Shown piece by piece: positions 6,836-15,823 of a DNA stretch of 46,429 nucleotides; the first letter of the stretch is position 1; every line of letters begins with the position of its first letter. The stretch lies in the NCBI GenBank assembly GCA_024742875.1, contig JANSXP010000055.1, positions 1 through 46,429 of the forward strand, written 5' to 3'. A program made the position numbers and the translations under genes. Below the pieces are notes generated by a model. That model searched no databases. It had not been told where the DNA came from and worked only from the letters and a program-made list of their open reading frames with translations. This DNA is from Planctomycetaceae bacterium (lineage in GTDB: Bacteria > Planctomycetota > Planctomycetia > Planctomycetales > Planctomycetaceae).

Positions 6836-9670
6836 CTAGTGTTGAAATCGAAATTCTGCAGATGTCAGCAGTCCCCACGCGAGTTCTCGCACGGCCTGCG
6901 CCGTATTCCTGCTCTGTTTCAGATACTCCACGACATCAGTCGTTTCCTCGTCCGTCGGGGGCCGCGAAAGGACGCTCAGATACAGTTCTTTGGCGGCGGC
7001 AACCGGATCACTGAGCCGGTTCACGCGATCCGTCAGGTTGCCGGCATTCGGCACCAGCCAGCCTCGTATGTCTGCGCCATTGGCCAGAAACAAAGACTGA
7101 TCCACGGTCGCAAAGAACTGGTCCTGCGGTTGACCGGCGCTGGCACCATACAAAGTCGCAAACCGGGCTACTGTGGACTCCAGAGCCTTGTGAGTGTTCA
7201 GATCAATCTGCCGCGTTCGCTCCTGAAGCACTCGGGGGTCCTGCTTCTGCTCTTCGCTTAGTGGCTGGTCCTTATCAAGTTTGGCTGCCACGCTGGCCCG
7301 CTGCCGTTCTGACTGGCCGGTGGCCGTCAGCAGACTCCAGGCCAGTTGCTCCGGGGTAAGGCCCGTAAGTCGCGCGGCCGCGAACCTGTTCAGCGGTGAT
7401 TTTGATGCTTCGTCTGCCAACTGCGCCAATTGCTGCCGAGTGCTGGCAATCTGCTCACGCAATTGTTGCTGTGACTGCCTGACGGGTCTCAATTGCCTTT
7501 CGAGCTTTTCTACCCGAAGTTCTGCCTGCTGCATTGCCATCAAAGCGGACGTGCTGGCATCGCGGACAGGTTCATATGCTTTTTGCCCTTCATTCAGCAT
7601 CCGCTGGTGTTTCTGCAGTTCGCGTTCAGCGGCAGCCATTGCGTTCTCCAGGTTGCTCAGGACCTGCCCCGCTTCTGTGAGATTCGGCAGAGCGGCTGAC
7701 AGTTGATGGACGCTGGAAACAGCGTCCGCGATGGCCTTCTGCTGAACAGCAAACGCCGTCACGAACGCCTCCTGTGCCTGCAGCCGCCCCCGCCATTTGG
7801 CGACGTCCGCCTTCCGCCGCTCATGTTCGGTTTTGGCATCGGCCAGATCGCCATTCATCATCTGAAGCTCACTCTGCAGAGTGCTCTGCGTAGCTTCATC
7901 AGCAGCCAGCTGTGCTGCGAGATGCTCTTCGGTTTTGCCCAGTTCCAGCATCCGTCCGGTGATGGCCAAGTGCGCCTGCCGCTTTGTCTCTGCCTCCGCG
8001 TCTGTTCTCAGCGTCTGTGCCTTGAGTCGCTGCTCATAAGCGGCTCGTCGCAGTTTTCTAATCTCGTTGTCAATGGGAACGGTGGCAAGAATGGCGGGCT
8101 GTGTGGCGGCGACCACAGCATCCAGTTTCGACTGGGCATCGCTTAGCTTCTTTTGCTCGGCGGACATAGCGGCCTGAAGTTTTGGGACGACGGCCTCCTG
8201 CTTTTTTACGACAGCCGCCAATTCGGTGACAAGTTCCGTCAGCGTGTGATCGCCGAGCAATTCGGCGCAGCTGGCAACGCTGGCGGAAGACTTCCGCAGT
8301 GTCGCGAGTGCCTGCTGAGCCTGATCTGTTTTGGACCTGGCCTTGTGAAATTGTGTCTGTGCCGCGTTGCGAGACTGGATGGCCGCCTCAACATTCTTGA
8401 CAGCCCTGGCTTCCGCGTCAAAAACCGTTTTGCCGCGCGCGACTGCGGTATCCACCTGGTCGAGAAGTTCAGCATAACGAGCGTCATGCTCATCGGCCTG
8501 CTGGAACAGGGCATTTGCATCTGCAGCCGTGTCAGTGTGATTAGACGGCAGAGGGGCCTGTGCCTGTGCAGGATGAGGCAACTGGAAACTTCGCTGCCAC
8601 GTCTGCGAGAGTGCTATTTCACGCAGCAGCCAGGCGATGTCGTGGTGATGATGACGAAGCTCCGAAGCCAGCAGTGTCAGCAGCTCCGGGTGTGAGGGGG
8701 GATTTGCAGAGTGATGCAGGTCGACCGGGTGCACGAGTCCCCGCCCAAACATATGAGCCCACAGGCGGTTGGCAATGTTGCGGTCAAATGGCACGGATGG
8801 CACCTCACGCAGTGTCTGCGCCAGTCTGGATAGTCGGCTGTCCACCGGAACGGCGCGGACATTTTTGGCCGGAAACACGCGGTATCGTCTGTGCGGCTGG
8901 AGGCTGGCTCCCGTCAGTTCGCTGCCACCGGGGATGCGTGGCCGCATGTTGCCTTCGCGATCCGTGAAGACCGACTTAAACGTCGCCTCGCCGGCCGCTT
9001 TCTCAGAGATCTGCGCGGGCTTTTTTTTATCCAGCTGAAACAGGGTGGCACGGACAAAGAATGCGTTCAGGCCATAGTAATCGTCCTGGCGGTAGTCATC
9101 GATCAGCGGATGGTCGTGGCACTGAGCGCACTGCAGGTCCATGCCGAAGAAAATCCGACCGGTATCGCGCGTCAGCAGATGAGGCTCGACGTTGCGCTGC
9201 AGCAGGAAACCCGCGGCTGCGGGGGGCGTGGCGGAGCCGTCGACGGACAGCACTTCGCAGGCAATGTCCAGCCACGATTTCCTGGCACGCAGGGCCGCTT
9301 CCAGGTATTGCCGAAAATCGGACGTCTTGACGTGTGTTCCGCTGCGTCGTTCCATCAGCATCAGCTCAAGGGTCACCGCCATGTGGCGAAAGAAGTCGTC
9401 TGACTGCAGCAGGTCATTCAGTTTGATCGTGCGTTTGTCCTGAGCTGGGTCATGCAGAAATTCCACCACTTCATCACGTGTCGGAATTCTTCCGGACAGA
9501 GCCAGCGTGGCCCGGCGGACGAAGGTCGCGTCATCGCACTGATGAGCGACCGGGCCGGGCTCGGCTGTGGTAATCAGCCGGTCAATCCGCTGGTGCAAAG
9601 GGACCTCATCCGTCACCGCCGTTGCAGTGAGTGTCAGGACCAGCGAAAGCAGGAACAAAGGTCGACTCAT
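6836..9670 (-). CDS. DUF1549/DUF1553 secreted protein with a large internal coiled coil
   Basis: 944 residues. A Sec signal peptide (about 1-20) is followed by DUF1549 (about 25-210), which holds one haem c motif CAQCH (181-185). The first half of DUF1553 follows (about 285-365, with RLWAHMFGRGLVHPVDLHHSANPPSHPELL). From about 385 to 755 the protein is a long Ala/Gln/Glu/Lys-rich coiled coil. The rest of DUF1553 then resumes (about 758-944, including NRLSDPVAAAKELYLSVLSRPPTDEE). The coiled coil therefore sits inside DUF1553. The ordinary family members lack such an insert, so this is an unusual architecture that could reach across the envelope or drive assembly. It is cotranscribed with WD40 and DUF1501 genes. 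Confidence 0.9.
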   Translation of the reverse strand: MSRPLFLLSLVLTLTATAVTDEVPLHQRIDRLITTAEPGPVAHQCDDATFVRRATLALSGRIPTRDEVVEFLHDPAQDKRTIKLNDLLQSDDFFRHMAVTLELMLMERRSGTHVKTSDFRQYLEAALRARKSWLDIACEVLSVDGSATPPAAAGFLLQRNVEPHLLTRDTGRIFFGMDLQCAQCHDHPLIDDYRQDDYYGLNAFFVRATLFQLDKKKPAQISEKAAGEATFKSVFTDREGNMRPRIPGGSELTGASLQPHRRYRVFPAKNVRAVPVDSRLSRLAQTLREVPSVPFDRNIANRLWAHMFGRGLVHPVDLHHSANPPSHPELLTLLASELRHHHHDIAWLLREIALSQTWQRSFQLPHPAQAQAPLPSNHTDTAADANALFQQADEHDARYAELLDQVDTAVARGKTVFDAEARAVKNVEAAIQSRNAAQTQFHKARSKTDQAQQALATLRKSSASVASCAELLGDHTLTELVTELAAVVKKQEAVVPKLQAAMSAEQKKLSDAQSKLDAVVAATQPAILATVPIDNEIRKLRRAAYEQRLKAQTLRTDAEAETKRQAHLAITGRMLELGKTEEHLAAQLAADEATQSTLQSELQMMNGDLADAKTEHERRKADVAKWRGRLQAQEAFVTAFAVQQKAIADAVSSVHQLSAALPNLTEAGQVLSNLENAMAAAERELQKHQRMLNEGQKAYEPVRDASTSALMAMQQAELRVEKLERQLRPVRQSQQQLREQIASTRQQLAQLADEASKSPLNRFAAARLTGLTPEQLAWSLLTATGQSERQRASVAAKLDKDQPLSEEQKQDPRVLQERTRQIDLNTHKALESTVARFATLYGASAGQPQDQFFATVDQSLFLANGADIRGWLVPNAGNLTDRVNRLSDPVAAAKELYLSVLSRPPTDEETTDVVEYLKQSRNTAQAVRELAWGLLTSAEFRFQH

Positions 9671-9881
9671 CGAAGCCTCGCAAAGGTGGGAACGGGGCTG
9701 CAGGTGGGAGGAGGAATGCTCTGCGACGCTGTTCAGTCAGGGGAAATGAACCGGGTGAGGATCCCGTATCTTTGTCGTGAGCTGACCTCCGGACGCCTTA
9801 GGTTAAGGGCTGTTCGTGAGGTCGTCAACAAAAAGTCGACCTGTCTGCGTCCGGGCCGCATTCCCGGCACGACTGGTCACG

Positions 9882-9901
9882 ACAGGTCACGAACGACCTG
9901 T
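9882..9901 (-). repeat. Hairpin after the WD40 gene
   Basis: ACAGGTC (9882-9888) and GACCTGT (9895-9901) form a perfect 7-bp inverted repeat with a 6-nt loop, 7 bp past the WD40 stop codon. No T-run follows on the minus strand, so it may attenuate transcription or stabilise the message rather than terminate it. The repeated GGTCACGA just to its left is part of the same local repetition. Confidence 0.4.
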
Positions 9902-9908
9902 GGACCGG

Positions 9909-10922
9909 TCAGGACGTCTTTTTATCCATGCGACAAATCTGCAGCTTGCCGTCAGAGCAGGCCACGGCCAATTGTAGTCCGTCGGGATGCAGATCCAGAT
10001 CTCTGCCGTTTTGCGGCAGCCGAAACTGATGGGCGGCCGTCGCTTCGCCGGCTTTCCAGAACATCAGATTCCCATTGCTGCCGCCGTGAGCGCCGATGAT
10101 CAGGTCGTCCGGATGCAGGGCCACGCCCCACGCGACGCCCTGAAGTTTCGGCTGCGAGAGGTATTCCACGAGTTGCTTATTGTCCTGCCGGGCAAACTCG
10201 ACCACCGACGGATTGCCGATGCCGGCAAATGCGTTGGTCACAGCCGTGATACCGGAGGCGAACAGTCGAGATCCGTCTGAGTTGAACTGCAGCGTGCGAA
10301 ACCCTCCGATTTGCGCGCGAAACCCTTTGTCGTATTTACTGAGCGAGTCCGCCGTCCATGCACGCACTGGCTGCCGGTCGGCAAGACGCCACTCAATCAG
10401 CTGGCCCATCAGGTCACCGGTCACCAGTGCTTTGCCGTCAGGGTGAAAGGCCACGTTGTACACGTGCGATCGATGAGCGATCGCCTTTTCGTCGTTGACA
10501 TGGCCCTTGAGCTCTGCAATCTGCGTGCCGTCAGCTGCATTCCACAATCGGACCATGTGATCATTGCCCACAGTGGCCAGAGTGCTGCCGTCCGGTGAAA
10601 TGGCCACACCACGGATCCATCCCTCGTGAGCTTTGTCGATCACATGGATCGGCTGGGGCGCCGTTGCAGTGGCTGGCCAGATGATCAGACGCCCATCGTA
10701 GCCTCCCGTGATGACTCGCTGTCCGTCCCGGGAAAAGCAAAATCCTCGCACCCAGGCATCGGTATTGAAGGCCGTTTTTTCATTGTTACTGATGTTCCAT
10801 CGCCAGAGCTGAAAGTCTTCTGCGGCGAAAAAGACGCAGTCCGGCTGAGGTCCGAATCGACAGCTGATCAGCGGCCGTGTGTGCTTATGCGTTTTCTCAA
10901 TATGAGTCTGCCTGAAGTCCAT
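9909..10922 (-). CDS. WD40 repeat beta-propeller protein
   Basis: 337 residues with at least five recognisable WD40 blades, for example GFCFSRDGQRVITGGYDGRLIIW, GVAISPDGSTLATVGNDHMVRLW and NVAFHPDGKALVTGDLMGQLIEW. No signal peptide is visible, so it is either cytoplasmic or starts further upstream. WD40 domains are protein-interaction scaffolds. It is the first gene of the minus-strand unit with the DUF1549/DUF1553 and DUF1501 genes, a combination often seen in planctomycetes. Confidence 0.9.
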   Translation of the reverse strand: MDFRQTHIEKTHKHTRPLISCRFGPQPDCVFFAAEDFQLWRWNISNNEKTAFNTDAWVRGFCFSRDGQRVITGGYDGRLIIWPATATAPQPIHVIDKAHEGWIRGVAISPDGSTLATVGNDHMVRLWNAADGTQIAELKGHVNDEKAIAHRSHVYNVAFHPDGKALVTGDLMGQLIEWRLADRQPVRAWTADSLSKYDKGFRAQIGGFRTLQFNSDGSRLFASGITAVTNAFAGIGNPSVVEFARQDNKQLVEYLSQPKLQGVAWGVALHPDDLIIGAHGGSNGNLMFWKAGEATAAHQFRLPQNGRDLDLHPDGLQLAVACSDGKLQICRMDKKTS

Positions 10923-11113
10923 CGATCTGCCCTTCGCCTGACGATTGCGAGCCCCCTGCGCTCACAAATCATGCGCGACAGACTCCGTCAACGCAAACTG
11001 GCACTCCCGTTCGACACCTTCGCACTGCCCGTGTCGGACATACAGCCAGGCCAGCGGCAGTGAATCACCCGGGAGTGTGGCGTTGAGCAAACGGGCTTTG
11101 TGCAACTGCTCGC

Positions 11114-12034
11114 TCAGGGCTGCGTCAATTGGCAAATCCGATTTGCTGCCAGACTCGCTGAATCGTTCAGGCAGCTGTCATCGGTGCCACAGCAGGAGCA
11201 GCCGGAGACCATGTTTCGGTTGAGTAGATGACCAATGACCATCAACAGGCCACCCAATGGTGTCCACCATGCAGCGTAAGTGGCAAAGAACCCCGCCTGG
11301 GCGACAGGTACCTCAGACGTCGGCGTTGCTGAGTCGGAGCCGGCTGCTGCGGCACAGTGGGCACACTCTTCATCGGTGCACACTGGTGATTTGTCTGTGG
11401 CATTCAGGGATGCGGCTGCCTCGGATGCGCCGTGGTCACAGCCTTTTTCACAGCCGGCGGGCATGCCGTCTTCTTTTGTCGCTGCAGTTACCGTTTCTTC
11501 TTCGCAATACTCACACTTCTCTTCGCAGCATGCCGGGCCGTCTGTCGCTGCCGCCGCCGTCTGCGATTCTGTTGCGCAGTGCGTGCAGTTCTCATCGCAG
11601 CATGCCTCACCGTCGGCCGCTGCGACCGCCCGTGAGCCCGCTGCTGCTTCACAGGTTGGGCAGCATTCTCCCGACAGTCCGAAAGCGGCAAACGTAATAA
11701 TGGTTAGTCCGGAAGCCGCGATGCCTGCCGGCAGCAGCCTGCCGTGGCGTTTCCAGCCGGGAACAAAGGCTGCCAGGCCAATTAGAAAACAGGCCCCCGC
11801 CATCCACTTGTGAAAGGCCTCGTCTGCCAGAAAGCTGAGTCCCATCGCCGGCAGGAACCCGATGACAAAAGGCATCGCCGCGCAGTGGATGGCACAGGCG
11901 ACGGATGCCGTCACACCCAGCATGTCCCCCCAGCCTGAGGCCGCAGACGGGCTCCTCGTCGCCGATTCCTCTGACGTCAGCAGAGGCAGCGCGCCAGAAA
12001 ATTCTGATGTGATTTGGGGTTCCGAGACGCTCAT
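11114..12034 (-). CDS. MerC-like membrane protein with tandem cysteine-repeat loop
   Basis: 306 residues from the ATG at 12034 (the frame extends to 12226, but those residues look non-coding). The N-terminal half matches MerC-type proteins: a first helix with CAIHC (47-51) and further helices to about 120. Before the last helix (about 245-272, ending GHLLNRN) lies an inserted loop of about 120 residues with four degenerate repeats roughly 24 residues apart: CCDENCTHC (145-153), CCEEKCEYC (169-177), GCEKGCDHG (194-202) and VCTDEECAHC (218-227). A CC/CxCC-rich tail follows (279-288). MerC proteins move Hg2+ or other soft metals; the loop looks like a metal sponge. It follows the NicO-type gene by 55 bp in the metal island. 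Confidence 0.75.
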   Translation of the reverse strand: MSVSEPQITSEFSGALPLLTSEESATRSPSAASGWGDMLGVTASVACAIHCAAMPFVIGFLPAMGLSFLADEAFHKWMAGACFLIGLAAFVPGWKRHGRLLPAGIAASGLTIITFAAFGLSGECCPTCEAAAGSRAVAAADGEACCDENCTHCATESQTAAAATDGPACCEEKCEYCEEETVTAATKEDGMPAGCEKGCDHGASEAAASLNATDKSPVCTDEECAHCAAAAGSDSATPTSEVPVAQAGFFATYAAWWTPLGGLLMVIGHLLNRNMVSGCSCCGTDDSCLNDSASLAANRICQLTQP

Positions 12035-12089
12035 CGTTGGTTCATCCAGGGGACGCAGTTTGGAGGCCGGTATTCTGGCTGGCTTGTCA

Positions 12090-12863
12090 TCAAATGACCA
12101 GCCGCAACCCCGTGGCAACGCCGACAAGCAGCACAATGGCCGCTCGCATGTGGGCCCATGGCAGGTGGCTGAAGCGGCCAGTGCCCGTTTTGAGCCGATT
12201 ACCGAATCGCTGCACCAACAGTCCAACCAGGGTCAGCGAAGTGGCGATTCCCACCGCAAACAGGCCAATGGAAAGATAGGCTTCCACGGCCGACCCGTGT
12301 GCCATTCCGGTCAGGTACGCGGCGACGGCGGACGGACAGGGCAGCAGGCCAAAGGCCGCTCCCAGCAGCATACTCACCGAGTAGCCTCCCGCCGTTTCCT
12401 TTTGAGGCTCACTGGCAGATGCTTCCGCAGGATGGTCGGCGTGATCATGGCTGTGGTGATGGTCGTCACTGTGATCGTGGTGGCTGTGTTCGTGTTTGTG
12501 CAGGCTGCAGTTGCAGCGGGCGGGCTCTTTCCTGAACTGAGCGCGGTACATCATCCACAGGCCAACTGCCATGACCAGCGTGGAACTGATCGCTCGCAGC
12601 CAGAATTTGACACTGTCAACGTTGCTCTCTCCATCGCCTGCCACGGCGTACTGCGCCGCATGGACAATGAACGCGATGCCCATCAGTGACAGCGAGTGGC
12701 TGACCGCGCTGGATAACCCCATCAGCAGCGGGTGAATAAAACTGCGTCGATGCTCGGTCAGGTAGACCAGCATGGCCGTCTTGCCATGGCCAGGCTCCAG
12801 CGCGTGGATGGCTCCGAGAAAAAAGGCGACCCCTAGAGTGATCTGGTGACTATGAGTGTGCAC
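12090..12863 (-). CDS. NicO/RcnA-type metal exporter with His-rich loop
   Basis: About 257 residues, NicO family (nickel/cobalt efflux, RcnA-like). The first helix contains AIHALEPGHGKT, the family signature. About six hydrophobic segments are visible. Between the two halves lies a cytoplasmic loop with HKHEHSHHDHSDDHHHSHDHADH-type sequence, typical of metal-binding loops in this family. The second half carries GLLPCPSAVAAYL. The start is uncertain: I used the GTG at 12863 just before HTHSHQITLG; an ATG at 13019 or a GTG at 13031 would add an Arg-rich extension. None has a clear Shine-Dalgarno sequence. It sits between a DUF2946-like gene and the MerC-like gene on the same strand. The substrate could be Ni, Co or Zn. 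Confidence 0.8.
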   Translation of the reverse strand: MHTHSHQITLGVAFFLGAIHALEPGHGKTAMLVYLTEHRRSFIHPLLMGLSSAVSHSLSLMGIAFIVHAAQYAVAGDGESNVDSVKFWLRAISSTLVMAVGLWMMYRAQFRKEPARCNCSLHKHEHSHHDHSDDHHHSHDHADHPAEASASEPQKETAGGYSVSMLLGAAFGLLPCPSAVAAYLTGMAHGSAVEAYLSIGLFAVGIATSLTLVGLLVQRFGNRLKTGTGRFSHLPWAHMRAAIVLLVGVATGLRLVI

Positions 12864-13091
12864 GGTAACTGCCCAGTGAGAGTGGATTCGATCAGACCAA
12901 AAACGGCAGCCGCCTGCGGCTCTGGTGTGGGTCTTCGCACGGCCCGGCAACAGGGACAAACGTGTGTCGCTGCCTGTTGTGGCTGGAAAACGCCACGTCG
13001 GTCGTGCGACAGGCGGCATCAAACAACGCACCGAAGCTCAGCCTGCCCGGGCAATCCCGGTAGAATCAATCCTGCAGCGAAGCGTGGTGCA

Positions 13092-13586
13092 TCAGACGGC
13101 CGGCGGGCCTCGTCCTGGACAGCGGTATGCGGCGGTCAGCGCGGGGGCTGATTCCGTGCGGCAACTGAGTGTGTCTGTGAAATCACAAACCGGCACACAG
13201 ACTTCGAAACCTTCAGCGGTGGCAAGTGCGAAGGCCGCCTGACAGATACGGCAGTTGTGAGAATCATGTGGCGCTGAATGGTCTGGATCAGACTCGTCGA
13301 GCGGTGAGTCGCCTGCAGTTCGGTCGTCGCTTTGACGGCCGTTCGTTGATGACGCTGTCGACTGACCGTGAGCCTGGCAGAACCGGCAGTGTGGGCACGC
13401 CACAGCCGAGGTTTTTTCAGCGGGATGTGTGTCTGTCGCCCCCTGCCCTTCCGTCACGACCGCAGAGCAGCCGCAGTGCTGGCCGCAACCCAGGTGCAAT
13501 ACGGAAGTTGCCGGCAGCAAAACAAGCTGCAGCAACACCACGCACGGGGCGGCAAGGCGAACGAGTTTGTGGAATGACTTTGACAT
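13092..13586 (-). CDS. DUF2946-like secreted Cys/His protein (copy A)
   Basis: 164 residues. A hydrophobic signal/anchor (about 12-32, VVLLQLVLLPATSVLHLG) is followed by a Cys/His-rich linker (CGQHCGCS, CPHCRFCQAHG). Next come the motif NCRICQAAFALAT and an end CPGRGPPAV. A small Cys/His secreted protein ending in an RGPP motif is what I associate with DUF2946, a family of unknown function often near copper or zinc genes. Two paralogs sit at 16166-16603 and 16844-17275. The start at 13586 was chosen because a block before it is shared with both paralogs; the frame stays open to 13751. It heads the unit with the NicO and MerC-like genes. Confidence 0.65.
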   Translation of the reverse strand: MSKSFHKLVRLAAPCVVLLQLVLLPATSVLHLGCGQHCGCSAVVTEGQGATDTHPAEKTSAVACPHCRFCQAHGQSTASSTNGRQSDDRTAGDSPLDESDPDHSAPHDSHNCRICQAAFALATAEGFEVCVPVCDFTDTLSCRTESAPALTAAYRCPGRGPPAV

Positions 13587-13614
13587 CAGAGTGCAGCAGA
13601 CTCCGAATCCGACC
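13587..13614 (-). promoter_or_regulatory. Conserved block before DUF2946-like copy A
   Basis: On the minus strand this reads GGTCGGATTCGGAGT and ends TCTG directly before the ATG. It shares the 15-base core with the block before copy B (16604-16634) and most positions with the block before copy C (16816-16843). It may be a control site for transcription or translation, or coding sequence if the genes start further upstream. Confidence 0.35.
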
Positions 13615-13754
13615 AGTTCCCCAAGTCTACGAGCGGAGTGTGAAAAAACGCAATGTATTCCGGCAGAAAATTGCGACCTGTGAACCTGCTGACGCTCGGG
13701 CAGCAGGGCTGCCGAGGGACTTCCGAACACCGCAGAGGCTGTGATGACCATGAT

Positions 13755-14336
13755 TTATGACGCACGGCAGCATTCCTGCAGGTCATTAATCAGGCTCCGC
13801 CACGCTGTCGCATACTCTCTGCCAGGGATCACGGCTGTCAGCCCTCCGTCCCATTTTCGCAACGTCTGTTCCCGATACGCAACACCCAGTTCTTCGCCAA
13901 CCTGGTATTCATAGTGGCCGATCCAGCTAAGCAGTTCGAATAGCAGGGCTTCGCACTGCGTTCGACGGTCTGCTGCGGGTTCTGTCCACTGTGACAGGCT
14001 GGCAATTCGCCAGGGAAGTGGAGTTGGTGGCCATGCGGCACAGAAAACGGGCGCGGGGTCAAACCGTGGCAGAAAGACGCCGCCACGGTCATCACTGCCC
14101 AGCAGCACCCCAAAGCCTCTCAGCAGGACCGTGCCTCCACCTGCGATCTTTCGCTGATAAATGCTGCCATGCTCCTTCAGGTCGGATTCTGCTGCGATGC
14201 GTTCAAATCCCAGATGCAGCAGCCAGTTGCCCTGTTTTCGAAGTACGTCCTGACCCCAGCACCAGCACTACTGATTCAGCAGCGTCAGCAGCCGGTGCTG
14301 GGTGAACGGTTCCCGAATTGCGTCAAGCAATGACAT
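13755..14336 (-). pseudogene. 'WCWGQD' protein interrupted by in-frame TAG
   Basis: From the ATG at 14336 one frame reads through to 13755 (193 residues) with a single stop, TAG at 14268-14270 (codon 23). Right after it comes CWCWGQD, matching LWCWGQD of the intact protein at 20236-20907. The alignment continues to the C-terminus without another stop: for example SWIGHYEYQVGEELGVAY here against [18 protein letters not shown] there. The stop aligns with a Gln, and the flanking codons are CAG TAG, so one C-to-T change explains it. Either the copy is recently inactivated, or the UAG is read through, or translation restarts downstream at an internal start (the ATG at 14108 leaves 117 residues). 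No function is recognised. Confidence 0.6.
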
Positions 14337-14461
14337 AGAACGCTCTGTCGTCAGGTCTTTTGCCGGTGCTGGGTTGTGATGTGCGGGCTGAAGGTGCGGG
14401 CGGCATCATCAGCCTACAGTTCAACTCATTTCGCAAAGCACGGCAAAAGGAAGAACACTCT

Positions 14462-15823
14462 TTAGTGGTGATGTTCCGGAGCGCCAACGGCCACGATACT
14501 GTCCGGCGAGCCTCCGACAGTGAATCTGGCCACCACTTTCATCTGCGGCATCGCCATGACGTTGAGAATGCCTGTGCCAGGTTCTGTGAAAATCGCGTGA
14601 CGTCCGTAGGCGTCGAACGCGATGGCGTGATGCCCGTGGTGTCCTTCCACCCGACTGGCGCCCACGGGAATGGTGGTCTTGACGCGGGCGTCGGAGAAAT
14701 CGCGATCCTTGTTGGGATCCAGCTCTACAATGGTCAGCTGCTCCTGCACGTCACTATCTGCCTGTGTGCGATCCTGAAACAGGAATGCGTATCGGCGGCC
14801 CATCGACATGACTGTCTTTGGTGTCATCAGCCTGAGTCCGTCCGCCAGGTCAATCGACAGGCGGATGACTGCCGGCGTCTGAGCGGCTGCGTTGATCATG
14901 CACAGAGCTGACTGCGCGCCGGACCCGGTTGAGCACAAGACCCAGTTTCGGCTGTTTTCAAACGCTCCGGTCCGCAGTGGCTTGTCTGTTTCCTCGTCCG
15001 TTCCGAGTGTCAGGTGATTGACCTTCACGGTATCGGCATTCAGGCTGACCGCACTGTCCACATCGACCCAGCAGATCCCGTCGGCCGGTGCAAAGAACGC
15101 TCGGCCGGAGTTGGACGTGGCCCCGTGAATCACGCCTGTGGGCAGCTTGAAGGAGTAGGCGATCTGATCCTTGTCGCGATCTGTCCGTACGACGTCCACC
15201 CGTCCGGCGTTTGGGCCTCCACCATCGATCCATGTGCTGTAGGCCACAGATTCGGTGGGAGCCGCCATCGTGATGTGGTTACCACCGCCCGGGAAGAAGG
15301 CGCTGGCGGCCGCATTTTTGTTTTTCAGGCTGACGGGGATGGCGCGGGTAAAGCCATTCTTTGTGTCATTGGCCAGGTAGAATCGACGGTTGTAAACGTA
15401 AACGTGCGCTGGGTTGCCCTGCTCGGCATCCAGTTTCGCCAGGCGAACGGCCGGTTTGCTGTTGTATCTCCAGTGGGTGTGGTTGCCGTGTGGCTCTTCG
15501 ATGACGCCGGTGTCGATCGCCACCCAGCCGCTTTGATGTTTGCCGCCGTCGTCATCCCGAATGCCGACCATCAGCATGCCGTCACAGTGCTTCATCTGCA
15601 CCAGATCCTGACGTTCTGCATCGAGTTCAGGGAAGCCGTTCACCCAGCCGCGTGAAAGCCCCCATTTGGAGGACATGGTCAGATCGGCGTACGAAAGTTT
15701 ATCGGTGTCACGATCCTGCCAGAAAATCCGCGTCGCGATTTTTCGATGCTGACCGCAGCTTTCGGAGGTCGCCGTCAGCATCGCTGACAGGCTCAGGACG
15801 AAAACAAGAGTGTATTTTTGCAT
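14462..15823 (-). CDS. Secreted beta-propeller, AztD-like zinc chaperone candidate
   Basis: 453 residues from the ATG at 15823, which opens a clean signal peptide (MQKYTLVFVLSLSAMLTATS). The upstream open frame to 16135 is not convincing. The body looks like repeated beta-strand blades of about 45-50 residues, not WD40. Potential metal sites are HGNHTH (112-117), MKHC (77-80), the segment VIHGATSNSGRAFFAPADG (about 231-249), EGHHGHHA (393-400) and a terminal HHH. The order (His-Gly segment, ADG segment, late His cluster, then a blade ending VGGSPDSIVAVG) recalls AztD, a periplasmic propeller that hands zinc to a solute-binding protein. This is my inference from memory of the family. No ABC transporter lies nearby. 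Confidence 0.6.
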   Translation of the reverse strand: MQKYTLVFVLSLSAMLTATSESCGQHRKIATRIFWQDRDTDKLSYADLTMSSKWGLSRGWVNGFPELDAERQDLVQMKHCDGMLMVGIRDDDGGKHQSGWVAIDTGVIEEPHGNHTHWRYNSKPAVRLAKLDAEQGNPAHVYVYNRRFYLANDTKNGFTRAIPVSLKNKNAAASAFFPGGGNHITMAAPTESVAYSTWIDGGGPNAGRVDVVRTDRDKDQIAYSFKLPTGVIHGATSNSGRAFFAPADGICWVDVDSAVSLNADTVKVNHLTLGTDEETDKPLRTGAFENSRNWVLCSTGSGAQSALCMINAAAQTPAVIRLSIDLADGLRLMTPKTVMSMGRRYAFLFQDRTQADSDVQEQLTIVELDPNKDRDFSDARVKTTIPVGASRVEGHHGHHAIAFDAYGRHAIFTEPGTGILNVMAMPQMKVVARFTVGGSPDSIVAVGAPEHHH

